A stretch of 64,000 nt of DNA from positions 19,397,499 to 19,461,498 of the forward strand of contig CM019825.1 of the NCBI GenBank assembly GCA_009763385.1. Reading direction: 5' to 3'. Positions 33,768-44,427 of this stretch are shown here, piece after piece. Within the stretch, counting starts at the first letter, position 1, and every line of letters starts with the position of its first letter. Source of the stretch: Coix lacryma-jobi var. lacryma-jobi. Taxonomy: Eukaryota > Streptophyta > Magnoliopsida > Poales > Poaceae. The position numbers were made by a program, and so were the translations under genes. A model generated the notes under the pieces. It was given only the letters and a program-made list of their open reading frames with translations. It had not been told where the DNA came from and made no database searches.

Positions 33768-36147
33768 CGAGGGAGGTGTGAGACTTTTCTTCTCCTCTTA
33801 ACATGCATCATCAGCAGTGGCCGATAAAGCCGCCTCGGATCACGTGCACGCGCAGGTAGGCCAGCAGCGCCGTACCGGCTCGGCTCCCCTCTCCCTCCCC
33901 TTCGGGTCGGCTCGGCCCCCCATCATCAGCGAGAGCCAATCCCCCCTCCCCCCTCGGCTCGGCTCGGCCCGGCCCCCCTCTCCCTCCCCTTCGGGTCCGC
34001 CGTACCGTACGTGCGCCGTGCGCGCACGCGGGCCGCGCTGCCCGCCAAAAGCAAAACGCCGCGCGAGACCACCCGCACCCGGGGCTAGTGCGGGTTGCCG
34101 AGGCCGATCCAACCCGTCCGTGCCCGAGGCCCCGAGCCCCCTAGCCGGCGTCGCGTGGTCCCCGCCAGCATGGCCAGGCGCTGAGAGGCGCCCAGCAGGC
34201 CGCTCTCCTCCCCGCCCCGCCCCGCCCCGCCCCGGCGCCCCCCACTGGGTCTGGTACTAGTACGAACTACGTGTACGTCAGTATACGTGCGCGCGCTCGT
34301 GTCACATACGGCACCATACCAAAGAGCAGTAGGCGTACGTATCCATCTACGCGTGGGCGCCTACGGGGTACTCCGTACCCGTAGGCGGCGTAGCGCACGC
34401 AGCCAGGCTTTTGGCCCCGGTAGCCGTCGCCGTCGGTGGCTTTTGCGGCCAGACGGGGGGCCGGCCCAGTCGTAGCTTTGCTTTTGCCGCGCATGCCTAC
34501 CTTTCGAAGCGTCCACTGTTGCTGCTGCTGCTACCAGCGGGCTATACCGAGCCATCGAATGATTCTGCTGACCATTCGCCTGATCGCCTCCGCGAGCGTA
34601 GCCGTGTGTGCCGGCCTAGCTGAGATCTGAGAGAGAAAATGGTGGATGATGCGGCGGCGTGTTGCTGTCCGCACGCACGTCCATCAACCAACCGTACAAA
34701 CCCGCCGCAGCCCAATCAGTGCGTGCCGACCTCGGCTCGCTCGACTCCGATCGCGATCGGCACCGCACCAGGGTCCATGGCCACCTCGACGGCTCGACCC
34801 GCTAGCAGCAGCAGCCTGTGACGGCTCGCGTCAACTCGCGACGATCAAATCCGCCACGTCTGCTCCCACGGTATTGTGGGAAGGGGATCGTTATTCTGCG
34901 CTGACTTGTCAAACCAGGGGTAACGATGATGATGATGCACGTAGGACAAAACTGCAGTTAGGGAGTACTAGTAACAACAGTTGTGGTAGAATTACCGCAA
35001 ATGGCCCATTCTAACTACGGTTCTGCACCATTTTTTTCCTTCTTCTTGTATTTATTTATATCCACCTAAAACAAACAACCGTACCCAAAAGAAGGAAGTA
35101 TAAGCAGGGCCAACGCAGGCAGATAAAAGACGCTGGCTTCATGGGGGAAAAACGGTATACCACCTTGTTTAATTGAGATGGTGAATTTTTTTTTGCGTTT
35201 CACATCAAATGTTTCGGCACTCATTTAGTCTATTAAAAATAAATTAATAAAACCCTAAGAATGATAGCACGTACGGTACTCACTTGGACTTGGTTCTTTT
35301 TTTCAACTGTACCGGATAACTTCCATGGTTTTTCCACTACGCTCTGATATTGATGTTGACTATTATTTGTGGCTCATAAATACATGAGAAATAGACATTT
35401 GTCCAAAACTGGAGCATATCATATATCATATAGGAGTATGTCTGACTGCAAAATTATAGGAGTATAGGTAGATTATCTAGCTAATAACATCTTTCCAGTG
35501 CTGTTTAATGCATCCTGATATGCTGATTTATGGGACGTGCCTCAGGTTGACGACCCACATTCTTATATTGCAACAAAATAAAGCCCAATAATTTACAAGA
35601 TGTTACTATTAATCATTTATATGCAACTGCGCTTTGACTCAAGTGTTGATTAGCATGTTAACTGATATAGTACAATTATACGGCCCTTAAAGGACAAAAT
35701 ATTGGGTACGATTCGTTGCAGTTGATGATAGTACTTGATAGAAAAGAGTCCAAGTCCCAATCGATCTGAGAGCCTGGAATTTGTTCCAGCTCTTATATAT
35801 GCTGCACTTTTTATTATGGCCATGCGATTAACCCCAGTTTTATTCTATTCCACAGTACATGTGGGCCATACCGAGAACGATAGCCAGTAGCGACAGTACG
35901 AGAGGTACCTCTCTTCCAAGGAAAAGCGAACGAAGACATTACGGGCTGAAAGAGATGTCCAAATGCTACAGCTACTAATACTATTTGAGCGTGGATCATC
36001 GTGGCCGGCAATGAAATACCCGTGACAGATTTGTTTTTCAATTAAAGAAAGCAATATTTAAGTAAATAATAAAAAAGAATAATATATATTATTATATTAT
36101 GTTACTAGGACATGTTTAGTTTGCGCCTCCAAGGCTCCAATTAGTTA
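33768..36147. other. Intergenic, GC-rich island then AT-rich DNA, no gene recognised
   Basis: 33810-34830 is very GC-rich with CCCCGCCCCGCC-type runs near 34210-34235. Several open frames overlap on both strands, none with a recognisable domain. 35020-36147 is AT-rich. A minus-strand frame at 35814-36041 (75 codons) is unrecognised. I do not call a gene. Confidence 0.35.
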
Positions 36148-36386
36148 GGCCTTGTTTAGTTCCGAGAAATATTTGGAATTTGCACTGTAGCACTTTCGTT
36201 GTTATTTGACAAACTTTATCCAAACATAGACCAACTAGGCTCAAAAGATTCGTCTCAACATATAGATATTAAAAGTACAATCAGTTTTTTTTTATCTACA
36301 TTTAATGCTTCATGCATGCAACTAAAGATTGATGTGACGGAGAATCTAGAAATATTTGGAAGAAGTTGGAGAAACTAAACAAGACC
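36148..36386. mobile_element. Tourist-like MITE with TTA target duplication
   Basis: Ends GGCCTTGTTTAGTT and AACTAAACAAGACC are imperfect inverted repeats flanked by TTA at 36145-36147 and 36387-36389. 239 bp, non-coding. Termini and 3-bp TTA duplication fit PIF/Harbinger Tourist-like MITEs. Confidence 0.85.
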
Positions 36387-39201
36387 TTAGCTACTCGAAC
36401 TTAACATGGGCAATATTTAATTTCTGACACATTAAATGTTTGGTACTAATTAGGATTATTAAATATAGACTAATTACAAAATAAATTATATATATAAACT
36501 AATTTGCAAGACAAATCTATTAAAAACCCGTTTGGATCTCTTCATCTTAAGAAATTGAAATATATTCAATAAACTAGGTTATTTGGCTTGAAATTCGATA
36601 TTCTAACACTTTCCAAAATATCTACATGTAAATCTATCTCAATTTTTTAGGATGGAAGAGGGGAAATTATTATAGATCACCATGCTATATTTCTACTTTG
36701 CAATTTATTATAGCACTATTTTAACTCACTCCTCTACAATAGAAATACAACACATGAGTATCTATCTCGTGTAGCCAATAACAATATACAAAGTTCTGGT
36801 GTACTCAACACTTGAAAATTTGAAGTTAAAATTGCTACGTCCAAAGCAATCCTGCCATGCTTTTTCTAGACATGTACGCGGAGCTTAAAGAACTTTGCCT
36901 ATGTTTATTTATTTAGCAATCAAATGTTTATTAATTTGTCTAAGATAAAGTGTGGCTAGCAAGCTCTTTTTGACATGAGTTTGATCCAAACAAACGCAGG
37001 AGACGTGATTGATATGAATAGCCATTTTTTTTTGGGGGGGGGGGGGGGGGATCTACGATCAAAACCCGCGGTAGATAGATACCGCCTCCCCTGCCTGCAA
37101 AATTCTTGATGACGCGGTGAGACCGTGAAAGCAACAGCTTACACACACCCAACAGGCAGACAGGAATCTTAAATAAATAAAAAAAAGGTAAAAACAGCTT
37201 ACACACATATATAGTATGAACAATTGTTCTCTCCTAGGAGACATAATCCAACATTTAGTTACCAAAAATGGGAAGCAGTGTAACACACACTAGCACACGA
37301 TCTAGCGGACAAATTTGTCACTCGATGAAGGCATGCATGAACCGCGTGCCAGATCGATGTCTCCTAGTCCTAACAATAAGCTCATTTGCCCCGATATGAG
37401 CATAAATCCTTTCCACAACTATCAATTTTTAGATTGGGTCTGCTGGTGCAGTCAACGCCGGTGATGTATACCTTGACCGTAAGCACAATAATACAGTCGT
37501 TGGAAGAATAATGTATTTTGATCTGTATTTATATACACACGAAAGTAACATACAAGTACGTTGTGGAATTTTCAGGTTTCTCGTTGTGGAAAAAAAAGAC
37601 ACGTACGCTGAACTTCATGAGCCATATCGTCTTGTGAGATGTTCAAGTGATCTTTGCCAATACTCCCTCTACTTTGAATACTTTTTGTTCCAAATAATAA
37701 ACCATCCCACACTGCGTTTGAAAATGGAAGACATTCAAAACTAGATCTGAGGTCTGGTACTCTAGCTAGCCTAGGAGGGTTGGGTGTCGAAGAGAGACAA
37801 TGCTGAACTTTGACAATAATACAAACCTCAAATTGCCTCGTATTATACCCAATGTTGTTACTACTACTACACAACTACAACAACACTACTACCTCAAGTT
37901 AATAATAGTACTGTTAATTTCCGGGGAATTACCTCAGTCAAAGCAATAATGGCCGGTCGCGCGCGGCTCGGAATTAATAACCGTACCCGGCGCACGGTCC
38001 GGTCCGGTCGCCGCCCGTCCGGCCGAGTTCATCCTCCTCTCTCTCTCTCTCTCTCTCTCTGTGCGCGCGCCCGTCCGTCCGTGCCTCGTATGCCGTCGCC
38101 TCCTCCCCCACGCGTACGTACGGTACGGCGGACGACGCCCAGTCGCCGGGCAGCACTCAGCAGCAATATGGAGGAGGAGGGGCCCCGGCACGCCGGGCAA
38201 CCCCGCCGCGTGCGCGCGTCTGCTTCGGTGGCCGCTGGCGCCCCCCGCGGTACGTACAGTACGCCGATCGAGCCCCGGTCACCGGCGTACGGGCGCGCAC
38301 GTCGTTCCCGGCCCGTACCGCGTGGTGACTCGGCGATGGATGCGGCCCGCGGCCCGCGGCCCAGCCCCACCTCGCTGCTGAGTCTGAGTGCATGATGAAC
38401 GAATATGGTCGCGCACCCGCAGTACAGTAGTACGTGGTACTTTTCCATTTGATGCTTCATTGCATTATGTACCGTCGGCGGCCCCCGGCCCCTCCCCGTG
38501 TTCCGCCGGCCCGGTCGGTCTCCACGCCGGCCGCTCGCAAGCAGACGCAAGATGGATTCTATTCTAGCCAGTAATCAACCTCTGTTATTAGTCCAGAATT
38601 GGCCCATATTTAACCTTTTTTCTAATTGACAATCGTGTTGTTTTGGTTGGTCAGCTGATTTCGACTGTTTTATTATTATTCAGTAGGAGAGAATAAACTG
38701 AAGTATGACTGATAAGTCAGTTGACAAGACAAACGAACATAAAGAATATCAAAAAAAAAAGCTAAGTGTTGGCCCATAGATCCAAACACCTCCAATCTAG
38801 CTTGCTAGTTACTAGATAGAAGTGTATTATTGTTTTAAGAGAGAATGTACTTCTTCCTCTGAGTAATAATAAAGCCTATCTTTTTCTCGGAAACAAAAAA
38901 AAAAAAAAACTGCTGCTGTACACACTTTGCTTCTAGTACCACACGTCCACACCTGCTACTAAAATCAATCTAGCTATTAGAAAACCAGAGGAGTTGAAGG
39001 TGCGTGAGTGGGCCAAATACTAGTACAAGGGTCAAACAAATTCCAAGACTCGTAATAAGGGACACTAGTACAATAAAAGAATTAATTTATATGAGAAATT
39101 GATACGATATTGACTTAACTTAAGTAGTTGGATATCGACTCAACTTAAATAGTTGGATATCGCGCGCATATGATGTGAGTTTAAGAAAAGTGGGAGATGA
39201 A
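36387..39201. other. Intergenic DNA
   Basis: Mostly AT-rich. It includes a T9/G17 homopolymer junction (37025-37050), a GC-rich island at about 37950-38540 with a CT dinucleotide run (about 38036-38060), and poly-A tracts. Short open frames in the island overlap on both strands and have no recognisable domain. No gene called. Confidence 0.4.
37025..37050 (+). repeat. T9/G17 homopolymer junction
   Basis: Nine T followed by seventeen G. Such runs are error-prone in sequencing, so the exact length is uncertain. Confidence 0.8.
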
Positions 39202-39229
39202 CCATTGGCTCGAGCAGCCAAGCTATATA
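39202..39229 (+). repeat. Left part of a 37-bp tandem duplication, occupied copy
   Basis: With 39467-39475 beyond the MITE it forms a 37-bp unit perfectly repeated, uninterrupted, at 39476-39512. Confidence 0.9.
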
Positions 39230-39464
39230 CTCCCTCCGTCCCTAAATAAGTGTCGTTCTCGCTTCCCGAGAAAAAGTTACCGGCAATTATATATTAAAAT
39301 ATATTAATATTTATGTTCAGTAATTAGTATCATCGGAAAGATCTTTACATCTAGTTTTTTAACAACATTATTTGGAGATATAAATATTGCACATATTTTC
39401 TATAAATTGAGTCAAACACGTGGCACGCACACCAACAACGACACTTATTTAGGGACGGAGGGAG
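39230..39464 (+). mobile_element. Stowaway-like MITE, family A copy 2 (235 bp)
   Basis: Same 235-bp length, orientation and terminal inverted repeats as 7615-7849, flanked by TA (39228-39229 and 39465-39466). Non-coding. It is inserted in the first unit of a perfect 37-bp tandem duplication. Confidence 0.92.
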
Positions 39465-39475
39465 TATGACATTAG

Positions 39476-39512
39476 CCATTGGCTCGAGCAGCCAAGCTAT
39501 ATATGACATTAG
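39476..39512 (+). repeat. 37-bp tandem duplication, empty copy
   Basis: Identical to the pre-insertion sequence reconstructed around the MITE at 39230-39464, with a single TA at the insertion point. It follows the occupied copy without a spacer. Confidence 0.9.
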
Positions 39513-40177
39513 AGGTGTGGTGTTAACAAAGACTTTGCAGCTTCAAACTTAGGACAAGAAGAATGAGAGTGAGCGATGACGGGTTGAGAGACAGAACATG
39601 AGTAAGGAAAAAGGGGTGGGAGAAAGAAATTTATCGTTTTTAATATTAGATAGATACGGAATAGGAGTGACCAGTGAGTTATTACTACATGGGGGCGGGA
39701 CTTCTACAGATTTTGATATTAGATATAGACTAGAAAATGTATCTGTAGCTTATAATAGGGAGCACATATATCATGTTATAGGTGGTTACTTTTGTCTCCG
39801 TCTCCGAGATTGATTTGATGATGTTCGGATTTAGCACGCTTGAAAATACACTATCCTAGCTTACACGAGCACGGGAAAGATTGAGTAACAGCCAATGGAA
39901 ACATTTTGTATTTTGTTCGGTACGGGTGTTTAGATATACAGTACTATTTTAACTTATATAAGCATGAGATTGAGTTTGTCTAATCTACATGTGGAGGTTG
40001 TGAGAAATGATACACAAACTTTTTTTAATACAAAGTAGTAGGGGGGAGAAAGAATACAATTGTTGGTTTAATTTTCCTTGGATTTTCGATCGAGGGCTCT
40101 GCTTTCAACTGTTTCTACGCTTCTAGTCCAGGGAGATCTACATCCCACATGCATCTCCCTAACACTACAATAACAGA
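39513..40177. other. Intergenic AT-rich DNA
   Basis: No gene or complete transposon recognised. A 71-codon open frame at 39598-39813 has no recognisable domain. Confidence 0.4.
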
Positions 40178-40252
40178 CACTACAACAGAAATGACCTTTG
40201 GACGATCTATCAACTGAGCTATAGTCTCGCCAAAAAAATGCGTCCGGGGTTA

Positions 40253-40548
40253 AAGACTTTTAGTCCCGGTTGGTAAAACCAACCGAGACTAAAGGTGAAA
40301 CTTTAGTATTACTAACCCGGACTAAAGGTCCCCCAGCCTTTAGTCCCGGTTAGTAATAGCAACCGGGACTAAAGGGTGACCTTTTAGCCCTGGTTGGTGT
40401 TACCAGCCGGGACCAAAGGGTGACCTTTTAGCCCTGGTTGGTGTTACCAGCCGGGACTAAAGGTCCTTTTAGCCCCGGTTGGTGTTACCAGCCGGGACTA
40501 AAGGTCCTTTTAGCCCCGGTTGGTGTTACCAACTGAGGCTAAAGGTCC
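40253..40548. repeat. Array of short palindromes in the CACTA element
   Basis: Consecutive self-complementary units of the type CTTTAGTCCCGGTTGGT...ACCAACCGGGACTAAAG, about 40 bp each. They can each fold into a hairpin. They sit in the subterminal region of the element. Confidence 0.85.
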
Positions 40549-40556
40549 TTCACAAG

Positions 40557-40722
40557 CATGGGCGGATCTACGTACAAGGTGTCGGGTGCGGCCGCACCCA
40601 CAAAAATTTCATAAAACAATGATTATGATTAAATTTTCACCATATTTGCACCCATAAGATAAAATCATATGCACCCACAAGGCAAGCGTACCCCCCTCAT
40701 ATTTGCTCTAGCTCCGCCCCTG
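40557..40722. mobile_element. hAT-type MITE, 166 bp, inside the CACTA element
   Basis: Inverted ends CATGGGCGGATCTA and (inverted) CAGGGGCGGAGCTA with an 8-bp target duplication TTCACAAG (40549-40556 and 40723-40730), the hAT signature. Non-coding. Confidence 0.88.
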
Positions 40723-40767
40723 TTCACAAGTGTATTGAAAACGAAAACGTCCAGAACTGTATCATGT

Positions 40768-40835
40768 GGGTTGTATAGCTCAGTCGGTAAGCGTGCATGA
40801 GGTAAGAGGTGCTGAGTTCGAATCTCACAAACGCA
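40768..40835 (+). other. tRNA-like sequence inside the CACTA element
   Basis: A-box TAGCTCAGTCGG (40776-40787) and B-box GAGTTCGAATCTC (40814-40826) match tRNA internal promoters, with a perfect T-stem around TTCGAAT. The acceptor stem pairs only partly (GGGTTGT against ACAAACG) and the anticodon arm is poor, so it is not a functional tRNA gene. It may be tRNA-derived sequence incorporated in the transposon. Confidence 0.6.
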
Positions 40836-40879
40836 AATTTATTTTTTCCCACCTAATGCATGTTTCTGTACTAGTGAGA

Positions 40880-41184
40880 TGTACTCCCTATATATAGGGA
40901 ATAGGGATACATTAGCAGTCAACTATATACGGACGTACATGCGCAAGTGTATGCATACATGATACATGTATGTACGTATACACGTATGTACCAGCCGTGG
41001 TACGGGCCCACATGTGCGTCGTCCTACCTCCACACACATGGTACCCGTCTTCTTTATATCCCTTTCAACATTTTTCCTAGCCCACTACTACTCCAATGTT
41101 TCCACTCACGACCAGTTGAGTTGAGAAGGCAGCACACACAGCTCCAGACCTCCAGCTCCGACTCCTCCTTCGGCAGGCACCGGC
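40880..41184 (+). promoter_or_regulatory. Promoter and 5'UTR of SBP gene A
   Basis: TATA box TTTATAT at 41053-41059, 126 bp before the ATG. From about 40940 the sequence is clearly similar to the promoter of SBP gene B (GTATGCATACATG, GGGCCCACATGTGCG, TTTATATCCCTTTCA), so the duplication includes the promoter. Confidence 0.7.
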
Positions 41185-42238
41185 ATGGCCCCCTCGAGCT
41201 CGGCGGCGGCGTCCATGGCCGCGCTCGCGGCCGCCGCGGCGTCTGGCGACGGCTCGGACGACTCCGGGGCGGTCAACAACGGCGCGCTACCGCCGCACGG
41301 GGCGGAGGCAAAGGACAACAACAACAACAACAATCCCGCGGAGCTGGCGGCGGCCGTGGGTGGCGCCTCCGGCTCCTCCCGGGCGGCGGCGAGGAGGGTC
41401 GCGGCGGCTGGCGCCTCCCCGGCGGCGGCGGCTGCGAGGAGGAGCGCCGCCGTGGTCGCCGCGGCGGGCGGCGGCGGCGGCGTCGGGCCGAGCTGCCAGG
41501 TGGAGCGGTGCAACGCCGACATGGGCGTGGAGAAGCGGTACAACCGGAGGCACAAGGTGTGCGACGCGCACCGCAAGGCGTCCGTCGTCCTCCTCGCCGG
41601 CCTCCGCCAGCGCTTCTGCCAGCAATGCAGCCGGTAAGCCCCCCCGCCTGCTCGCGGCACATGGGCGCCGGCCGTGCAGGTGCAGTGCAGTCCGGCCGGC
41701 GCGCGTGACTGACATGCTCGAAAGGCACCGTCCACTTTCAGTTCGTATCGTACGACGATGAGTACTAAAATTAAACGAGCTTAAAATTCAATCTTAAAAA
41801 CAACTAGTAGTGCCTGAATCGCATCGGATCTCTTGCGAAAAGCCTTTTGCAGCTTTTTCTTCTTGGATCATGGATAGCATGCATGATGATGAGCTGTTGG
41901 ATGGATCCTAGTAGGTCGTTGGTTTGAACTCAAGTCTCCTCAAGATCTTGCAGCAGGCTCCTCTGTTTGGATTCCTGTCCCTATTTTGGTCACGCACGGC
42001 ACGGCCAGGCACGCCCGCCGCGGTTCACGAAGCTCTCTGCCCTGCCTGTCATCTCACTCTCGACGCGGGTCTGCGTGCTTGCAGGTTCCACGAGCTGTCG
42101 CACTTCGACGACACCAAGCGCAGCTGCCGCCTCCGCCTGGCGGGGCACAACGAGCGGCGCCGGAGGAACCCGGCGGAGCCGCATGACCAGAACGGCGGCC
42201 GCGGCGACCCGGGGAACCACCACCTCCACATCAGATAA
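41185..42238 (+). CDS. SBP-box transcription factor, tandem copy A (SPL13-like)
   Basis: Exons 41185-41633 and 42085-42238 join inside the SBP domain (CG|G, codon for Arg of CSRFHEL) to give 200 aa. The N-terminus is Ala-rich low complexity. The SBP domain has both zinc sites (C-x4-C-x16-C-x2-H and CQQC-x3-H-x11-C) and the basic nuclear-localisation end (KRSCRLRLAGHNERRRR). SBP proteins bind GTAC-core DNA and control phase change, inflorescence and grain traits. Short proteins with this layout and a 3'UTR miR156 site resemble rice OsSPL13. Two usually conserved positions differ: YNRRHKVC instead of YHRRHKVC, and KRSCRLRL instead of KRSCRRRL. The start lacks the MDRK sequence seen in copy B. 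Confidence 0.9.
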
Positions 42239-42258
42239 ACCTATCCATAATTAAGCAT

Positions 42259-42278
42259 ATGCTCTCTCTCTTCTGTCA
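42259..42278 (+). promoter_or_regulatory. miR156 target site in 3'UTR of SBP gene A
   Basis: ATGCTCTCTCTCTTCTGTCA, 21 bases after the stop codon, matches the usual SPL target site except at its first base. miR156 represses SPL genes in juvenile tissue. Confidence 0.85.
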
Positions 42279-43678
42279 TGCAGGATGATGCTGCACCTAG
42301 CATTACCGATCGATGGTCCGATTTATATGTGTCTCAGTGTGTGCGTGTGCGTGTGAGCGTGCGCGTCTACTGCCTGCTGTCCACTGCGTATGGCACGGCA
42401 CGTACTGCTACTACGTGCTAATAACTAAATTAATTAACTGGCAGTGCACAGCACATGGCTTCTCCCTGTGTGCTTTGTATGTGCACCGACCGGAGGTGTA
42501 CGTGTGCTGTATGCTGATCTGTGATCTGCCACGAAACCTCTAGTAGTTAATGGTGCTGATTGTAACGTAACCTGCAGGCAAATAAGCAGGCGCTCTGTTT
42601 GTTATTAGCGTGTGATTAATTGTGCGTGTGTATGAGTATGGATCGATGATCGGATGTGTAATCCTGTGGCCTGTGCCAGACACAGTAATCTGTGCAGCAG
42701 GCTGTGTATCGATGTTGTACTCTGATCAAAATATAATTATTATTAATTGTGGTATTATATATGCGCTATTTAATTTAATATTTACTCGGGTATATAGGTA
42801 TAGTAATATAATATGCATTGGATGTACTGTGTCGTCGAACACGTGATTCATATGTGCATGTTTTATTTGTCGAAGCTACTACTATTCTGAATTGTATATT
42901 TCGGTTGTAATATCTTCATTTTCCCCCCAAAATGGACATCACACCACTATGTTACAAAGGCTCCACCAAGATAATTTTTGAGCCACTCACCATGAGGCAA
43001 GACTCACCATTTCACTTCTCTTGACACCATCTTAACTAGAGAGCTTGAGCCACAAATGCAAGGTTTTCCTTGGCTCCACACGGTGCCTCATTGTCGCTCT
43101 ACATCAAGTCGAAGGGCCAACAAGTCCCTCAAGTCTCCAAGGTGCTGATGAACAAGAAGTACAAGTGTGCTCCTCCTCGAACCAACAATAAGGCGTCCAC
43201 AAGTCGCAGTCACTATCTCTAGTCCTTATCTAGCACTAACTACTCATTAAACATGTGCTATAGGACCCTGGATGAAACTTTATGAAATTTAGTGGTTTGT
43301 CTTTCTAAATTGTGGTGGCTTTCTCCTAGTCTCTAACAACTTTATATGTTGTCTCAAATGAACCCATGGAAAGGGTATAAATAGCTATCACCATTCTCTA
43401 GAAAATTGCTCCGATCATTCACCAAATCATCCACTGATGAAGTGTTTTTAACACGACCTTATTTGTTGCACTTTGCAATACGTTGATGCTTGTAGTTTCA
43501 TTATTTTCAACGAATTGTTTAGTGTTCTGAATATTTCATTATGTGTCTTGTGCTCGCATATCTCCTACAATCATTTTATCTCACCCCACATTCTTTTCCT
43601 AGGACTTTAATGATCTTGCCTATATGACTTCATCTAGGTTTTCTGGTTTATGTTGCATCGCATCATAAGAACATACTA

Positions 43679-43750
<72 letters not shown>

Positions 43751-44109
43751 ATTTTGTTAATCCCAATGACTATGTTGTCACCTAGTCACCAAAATCATAA
43801 CCGACACATAGTTATGTCAAAACCTCTTAAACAATTTTAACCTCTATAAAGTTTTCATGAAAAACCATGCATGTGGACTACAAACATGTATGGACAAATA
43901 AAACCATTAGAATCCCTATGCTAGCATACATACAAAGTTATGTATAAGGTCCATCTATAGTTTTCTTTCTTCTCAGAGGGCTTTTAACTCGTCTATATGC
44001 TTCTATCGGTCTCTACATTCAACATTCCCATCATCTCCCTAGATCTACCGTACCATTATCCTAGGGTCCACCTGACTGACTTTCACTTCTTTGACAGGGA
44101 GTCTGTTGT
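42279..44109. other. 3'UTR of SBP gene A and spacer between the two SBP genes
   Basis: The first ~560 bases resemble the downstream region of gene B (for example GTGTAATCCTGTGGCC near 42655 and 49511). From about 42930 the DNA is unrelated and looks like degenerate repeat DNA without a recognised gene. A TTA microsatellite lies at 43681-43748. Confidence 0.5.
43681..43748 (+). repeat. (TTA)n microsatellite, 68 bp
   Basis: About 22 uninterrupted TTA units between the tandem SBP genes. Confidence 0.95.
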
Positions 44110-44427
44110 ATGAATGGGCCGTACGTGTATAGACCTACTGCGCATACATACGGCATACGCACGCTGGCAATGTACATGCACAAGCGTATGCATACATGTA
44201 CCTACACCGTACGTACCCGCTGTGGTAGGGGGCCCACATGTGCGCCTTGCCTCCACACACACGGCACCCGGCTTTATATCCCTTTCAGCCCTTTTCCACC
44301 CCTCCTACTTCTTCGTATTCCACTCATGAGAGGCACGGCGCCGGAGCTCCAGCTTCAGCTTCACCTCGCAAGCTCCCGGGCCGCACCTCGATCCCCCACG
44401 CCGGTCCCGTCCATCGCCGGCGCCGCC
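44110..44427 (+). promoter_or_regulatory. Promoter and 5'UTR of SBP gene B
   Basis: TATA box TTTATAT at 44273-44279, in the same context as gene A. An in-frame ATG at 44326 would add 34 residues. I prefer 44428 because MDRKSK there resembles the start of the rice SPL13 type and has a GCCGCC ATGG context. Confidence 0.7.

Larger units (their letters stand above)
40178..40876. mobile_element. Small non-autonomous CACTA element, 699 bp
   Basis: Left end CACTACAACAGAAATG and inverted right end CACTAGTACAGAAACATG match except at two inner positions and a small indel. Target duplication AGA is on both sides (40175-40177 and 40877-40879). The interior holds a hairpin array, a hAT MITE and a tRNA-like sequence. 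There is no transposase. It sits about 300 bp upstream of the first SBP gene. Confidence 0.88.

Noticed and set aside
40253..40548. CRISPR-like array or microRNA precursor
   Set aside because: Plant nuclear context. The units are adjacent palindromes in a CACTA subterminal region without constant spacers. A miRNA origin cannot be claimed without small-RNA data.
40768..40835. Functional tRNA gene
   Set aside because: A and B boxes are good but the acceptor stem has mismatches and the anticodon arm does not fold properly. Kept only as tRNA-like sequence.
41106..41735. Minus-strand 209-codon and plus-strand 253-codon frames over SBP exon 1
   Set aside because: Alternative frames of the Ala-rich SBP exon. 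Only the 41185 frame contains the SBP zinc-binding residues and splices correctly.
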